8,315 nucleotides of DNA from Candidatus Omnitrophota bacterium (GTDB lineage Bacteria; Omnitrophota; Koll11; Duberdicusellales; 4484-171), in assembly GCA_021735115.1 (NCBI GenBank), contig JAIPHQ010000025.1:1-8315 (forward strand). Direction: 5' to 3'. This document shows, piece after piece, positions 5,961 to 8,315 of this stretch. Both the position numbers and the translations under genes were made by a program. The notes beneath the pieces are model-generated. The model had not been told where the DNA came from, did not search any database, and was given only the letters and a program-made list of their open reading frames with translations. Numbering within the stretch: position 1 is the first letter of the stretch; every line of letters begins with the position of its first letter.

Positions 5961-6200
5961 ATGGCAGAAAAAGTTTTAGTTTATAGTTTACCTACTTGCC
6001 CTTATTGTCAGCAAACAAAAGACTATTTAAAAAAAAATCATATTGATTTTGAAGATTTCAATATAAGGCAGAACCGGGAAAAATTTGAGGAAATGAAAAA
6101 TAAATCTGGTCAACGAGGAGTTCCAGTCATTGATATCGATGGTGAAATTATCAAAGGTTTTGATAAAGAAAAGCTTGATAAATTACTAGAAATTAGTTAA
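5961..6200 (+). CDS. Glutaredoxin-like thioredoxin-fold protein
   Basis: This is a 79-residue thiol-disulfide oxidoreductase of the short glutaredoxin (NrdH/YruB-like) kind. The redox motif CPYC is at 13-16, after the VLVYSLPT strand. The cis-proline is P55 in RGVPVIDIDG, followed by a GFD turn (67-69), together giving the minimal thioredoxin fold. Likely roles are reducing protein disulfides or mixed thiols, with a thioredoxin reductase or glutathione-like partner unknown. Two ATG codons follow each other (5958 and 5961). The second is preferred because GGAGG (5950-5954) then lies six bases away rather than three; the difference is one methionine. It starts a cluster in which a hemerythrin-like gene begins 20 bases after its stop. 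The family is certain; the physiological substrate is not. Confidence 0.9.
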   Translation: MAEKVLVYSLPTCPYCQQTKDYLKKNHIDFEDFNIRQNREKFEEMKNKSGQRGVPVIDIDGEIIKGFDKEKLDKLLEIS

Positions 6201-6209
6201 TTTTAAGTT

Positions 6210-6215
6210 GGAGGT
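6210..6215 (+). promoter_or_regulatory. Shine-Dalgarno site deciding the hemerythrin-like start
   Basis: GGAGGT lies four bases before the ATG at 6220. An in-frame ATG at 6208 overlaps the site and would place the ribosome site inside the coding sequence, so 6220 is chosen. Confidence 0.85.
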
Positions 6216-6219
6216 AAAA

Positions 6220-6783
6220 ATGGCGGATAAGAGAAAATATAAAATGCAGCCAGTCGGGCTTTTGATGAAAGAACATAGAATAATTGAGAGAATGGTTTCT
6301 TTGCTTGATAAAGAACGTAAAGAGTTACAAGAAAATAAGGATGTTGATGTTTGCTTTCTAAAAATTGCAGTAGATTTTTTTCGGTTTTATGCAGATCGTT
6401 GCCACCATGGCAAAGAAGAGGATATCTTATTTAATAAATTAGAGAAAAAAGATATCAGCAAAAAACAACAGGAAATTATGGAAGGGTTGCTTGCAGACCA
6501 TAAAAAGGGGCGCAAGTTGACCAAAGAGTTAGATCAATTGGCTGATAGAGAAAAAGAAGCAGGCATTAAAGATAAGATTATAAATATTTTAGATGAGCTA
6601 GTTTTTTTGTACCGTCAACATATCCAAAAAGAAGATAAACAATTTTTCTTACCGGTTATGGAGTATTTTGATAATACCGAAAAGGATGAAATGATCGATA
6701 AGTTTTTTGATTTTGATAAAGAATTAATACATGAAAAGTATCGGAAGATAGTTGAAAGCAGAGAAAATAAAGTATATGAATAA
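6220..6783 (+). CDS. Hemerythrin-like (HHE) di-iron domain protein
   Basis: This is a 187-residue four-helix-bundle protein that should hold a non-heme di-iron centre, used by relatives for O2 binding or sensing, iron handling or nitrosative-stress repair. The His/Glu ligand pattern is clear: H19 in the first helix (MKEHR), CHHGKEED (61-68) giving H63 and E67 (or H62/E66), H94 in ADHKKGR, and HIQKED (134-139) giving H134 and E138. There is no signal peptide or membrane segment, so it is cytosolic. The C-terminal 30 residues are charged and helical. It sits between a glutaredoxin-like gene and an NADH-dehydrogenase-like flavoprotein gene whose start overlaps its last codons, suggesting a shared redox role. 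Whether it carries O2, senses it or repairs Fe-S centres cannot be told from the sequence. Confidence 0.9.
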   Translation: MADKRKYKMQPVGLLMKEHRIIERMVSLLDKERKELQENKDVDVCFLKIAVDFFRFYADRCHHGKEEDILFNKLEKKDISKKQQEIMEGLLADHKKGRKLTKELDQLADREKEAGIKDKIINILDELVFLYRQHIQKEDKQFFLPVMEYFDNTEKDEMIDKFFDFDKELIHEKYRKIVESRENKVYE

Positions 6784-7936
6784 AAACATTGTAATAGTGG
6801 GAGCAGGATTTGGTGGGATTGCTGCGGCAAAATATTTAGCTAAACAGAAAAAAAAGCTAAAAGGTCATCAGATTTATTTAATCGATAAAAAGAAAAATTA
6901 TGAGTTTCTTCCGATGTTGCCGGATTTGATTGCCGGCTGGTTAGAACCGGAGGCAATTAGCCTCAATTTAAAAAAATTTTCGCAAAAAAGGGGAATAAAT
7001 TTTGTTTGTGATTCAGTACAAAAAATTGATCGTGAAAAAAAGATAGTTATAACTAAGGATCAGGAAATTTCTTACCAGTATTTAATTATTGCCGCGGGTT
7101 CAAAAACTAACTTTTTCGGTAATAGAGAATTAGCCCTAAATTGTCGAAAACTGGATTCTGTAAAAGATGCTTTAAAAATAAAAAGTGATCTCCTTAATAA
7201 GGCTCAACAAAAAAAGATAAACATTATTGTAGTCGGTGGAGGCTACACTGGTTTAGAGATAGCAACCAATGCCCATTTTCTATTAACAAAACATGAACTA
7301 CCATTTTCGATAACTATTGTTGAGAAAGCTTCGGAGATATTAAAAATGGTTCCAAATCGGATTAAACAAATTGCCAAATCAGAGTTGGACCGCTTAGGTA
7401 TTAAAATTTTAACTGGAGATTCTTTACAAAGCTATAAAGAAGGCTGTGTTCAACTTGAATCAGGAAGAGAAGTTAAAAATGCTTTTTGTATTTGGTCGGC
7501 CGGAGTAAAAACTTCTAATTTTGTTCAAAGTTTAGATGCAAAGAAAGTCAAAGGAAGGCTTGTAGTTAACAAGAGCTTAAACCTTAAGGATAGAAATGAT
7601 CAAAGCTTATTTGTGGTAGGAGATAGTGCGGCCTATTCAACCAAGATCGAAGAATCACTGCGGATGGCAATTATGTTTGCCACCGGTCAAGGCAAAGTAG
7701 CGGCAAAAAATATTATTAATAATCTGCAAGGCAAACAGAGTAAGACTTATAAACCAATTGATTTAGGTTATCTTATTCCTCTTACTTACAAAAAAGCTCC
7801 CGGGGTTGTACTCGGGGCATCTGTAGGGCCGAAGATAGGATATCTTCTTCATTACTACATGTGTTTCTATCGCCTAGAGCCAGGGAAAAAAAGGAAAGTT
7901 TGGAATGCTTTTTTAAAAAAAAGAATGAAAAGATGA
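6776..7936 (+). CDS. ndh: Type II NADH dehydrogenase-like FAD/NAD(P) oxidoreductase
   Basis: This is a flavoprotein of 386 residues from the NDH-2 branch of pyridine-nucleotide disulfide oxidoreductases. It would oxidise NADH and pass electrons to a quinone without pumping protons. The FAD-binding Rossmann motif is GAGFGG (9-14). The NAD-binding motif is VVGGGYTGLE (152-161). IIAAGSKTN (104-112), IWSAGVK (239-245) and the second FAD contact VVGDSAAY (280-287) match the family, followed by a quinone-side helix (298-315) and a positively charged C-terminus that could lie on the membrane. There is no redox CxxC pair. The start is ATG 6776, just before the glycine motif and overlapping the hemerythrin-like stop by 8 bp. 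An in-frame TTG at 6752 is less likely. No own ribosome site is visible, so translation is probably coupled. A sulfide:quinone-like activity is a weaker alternative. Confidence 0.88.
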   Translation: MNKNIVIVGAGFGGIAAAKYLAKQKKKLKGHQIYLIDKKKNYEFLPMLPDLIAGWLEPEAISLNLKKFSQKRGINFVCDSVQKIDREKKIVITKDQEISYQYLIIAAGSKTNFFGNRELALNCRKLDSVKDALKIKSDLLNKAQQKKINIIVVGGGYTGLEIATNAHFLLTKHELPFSITIVEKASEILKMVPNRIKQIAKSELDRLGIKILTGDSLQSYKEGCVQLESGREVKNAFCIWSAGVKTSNFVQSLDAKKVKGRLVVNKSLNLKDRNDQSLFVVGDSAAYSTKIEESLRMAIMFATGQGKVAAKNIINNLQGKQSKTYKPIDLGYLIPLTYKKAPGVVLGASVGPKIGYLLHYYMCFYRLEPGKKRKVWNAFLKKRMKR

Positions 7937-7949
7937 GATAATTTTGCAA

Positions 7950-7977
7950 TGACAAATTTTTGATGCAACTTTTGTCA
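7950..7977 (+). repeat. Inverted repeat upstream of pncA
   Basis: TGACAAA (7950-7956) is the exact reverse complement of TTTGTCA (7971-7977), with a 14-base centre. A perfect 8-bp palindrome TTGATCAA follows at 7983-7990, just before the ribosome site. The stem is AT-rich with no T-run, so it is more likely an operator or mRNA structure than a terminator. No convincing -35/-10 pair was found, so pncA may be transcribed from the upstream cluster. Confidence 0.4.
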
Positions 7978-8001
7978 ATATGTTGATCAATGGGAGGTAG
8001 T

Positions 8002-8315
8002 ATGAGAGAAGCTTTAGTAGTAATTGATATTCAAAATGATTTTTGTCCGGATGGAAAATTACCAGTTCCCGAAGGTGACAAGGTAATAGGCCCTTTAAAT
8101 GATTATATTGATATTTTTAAAACAAAAAATTTACCTATTTTTGCTTCTCGTGATTGGCATCCGGAGAAGACAACTCACTTTAAACAGTTTGGAGGCAGGT
8201 GGCCTAAGCATTGTATCCAAAATACGAAAGGAGCAGAATTTCATCCGAATTTAAATTTACCTGAATCAACAGTAGTTTTATCTGCCGGGATGGACCCGGA
8301 GTCTGAAGGTTATTC
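8002..8315 (+). CDS. pncA: Nicotinamidase PncA-like isochorismatase-fold hydrolase (3' end outside window)
   Basis: 104 residues are visible of a family that is usually about 190-210 long. Nicotinamidases turn nicotinamide into nicotinate for NAD salvage. The start is ATG with GGGAGGT (7992-7998) upstream. The N-terminus ALVVIDIQNDFCPDG holds catalytic Asp D9. ASRDWHP (48-54) gives metal ligands D51 and H53, with H59. The WPKHCIQNTKGAEFHP stretch (67-82) gives H70 and the WP.HC.Q...GA..HP signature of PncA. The segment where the catalytic lysine normally stands (VVxKGxDPExExYS) reads LSAGMDPESEGYS, with A95 in place of lysine. The catalytic cysteine lies beyond the edge. Its place 65 bp after the NADH dehydrogenase-like gene fits NAD metabolism. 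Activity is uncertain because of the missing lysine. Confidence 0.88.
   Translation, partial: MREALVVIDIQNDFCPDGKLPVPEGDKVIGPLNDYIDIFKTKNLPIFASRDWHPEKTTHFKQFGGRWPKHCIQNTKGAEFHPNLNLPESTVVLSAGMDPESEGY

Noticed and set aside
6752..6775. TTG as start of the NADH dehydrogenase-like gene
   Set aside because: It would add eight charged residues before the usual N-terminus; the ATG at 6776 sits right before the FAD strand and overlaps the previous stop in a coupling arrangement.
6615..6830. Open frame on the minus strand across the hemerythrin/ndh junction
   Set aside because: It overlaps two well-supported genes and has a low-complexity Ser/Leu-rich product with no recognisable motif.

Overview
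The window is AT-rich bacterial DNA, about two thirds A+T by eye. It uses the standard code, with TAA, TAG and TGA all serving as stops. It carries bacterial -35/-10 promoters, a classic hairpin-plus-T-run terminator, and several strong GGAGG ribosome sites. The gene set is a two-gene SUF-like Fe-S system, an FbaB-type class I aldolase, a one-cluster ferredoxin, a hemerythrin-like protein and a type II NADH dehydrogenase-like flavoprotein. This suggests an uncultured anaerobe or microaerophile. A lineage such as Omnitrophota is a guess from gene style only.

Left part (2-2343): the end of a TPR gene meets, tail to tail, a minus-strand polyprenyl diphosphate synthase of the short-chain (GGPP-like) type. 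A UbiA-family membrane prenyltransferase closest to MenA diverges from the synthase across 76 bp. One makes an isoprenoid diphosphate and the other attaches such a chain to an acceptor, so the pair probably makes a quinone or a related prenyl lipid.

Middle (2432-5769): sufC and a single SufB-type scaffold gene, 2 bp apart behind a recognisable promoter, form what looks like the minimal two-component SUF/SMS Fe-S assembly machine. A strongly expressed fbaB aldolase follows with its own promoter. A spacer of about 160 bp then carries two hairpin structures, one of them resembling a mobile palindromic repeat. A small [4Fe-4S] ferredoxin comes next and ends at a clear intrinsic terminator.

Right part (5961-8315): glutaredoxin-like protein, hemerythrin-like protein and NDH-2-like flavoprotein lie close together, the last two overlapping by 8 bp. 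A nicotinamidase gene cut by the window edge follows. This reads as a redox/oxygen-handling and NAD-balance cluster: thiol-disulfide exchange, di-iron O2 or iron binding, NADH oxidation and NAD salvage. The partial nicotinamidase appears to lack the catalytic lysine, which is the most unexpected residue-level observation here. No stretch over 300 bases is without a gene. I saw no tRNA, rRNA, CRISPR or transposase. I did not find a clearly new defence or mobile system; the most notable items are the minimal Fe-S pair, the redox cluster and the palindromic repeat.
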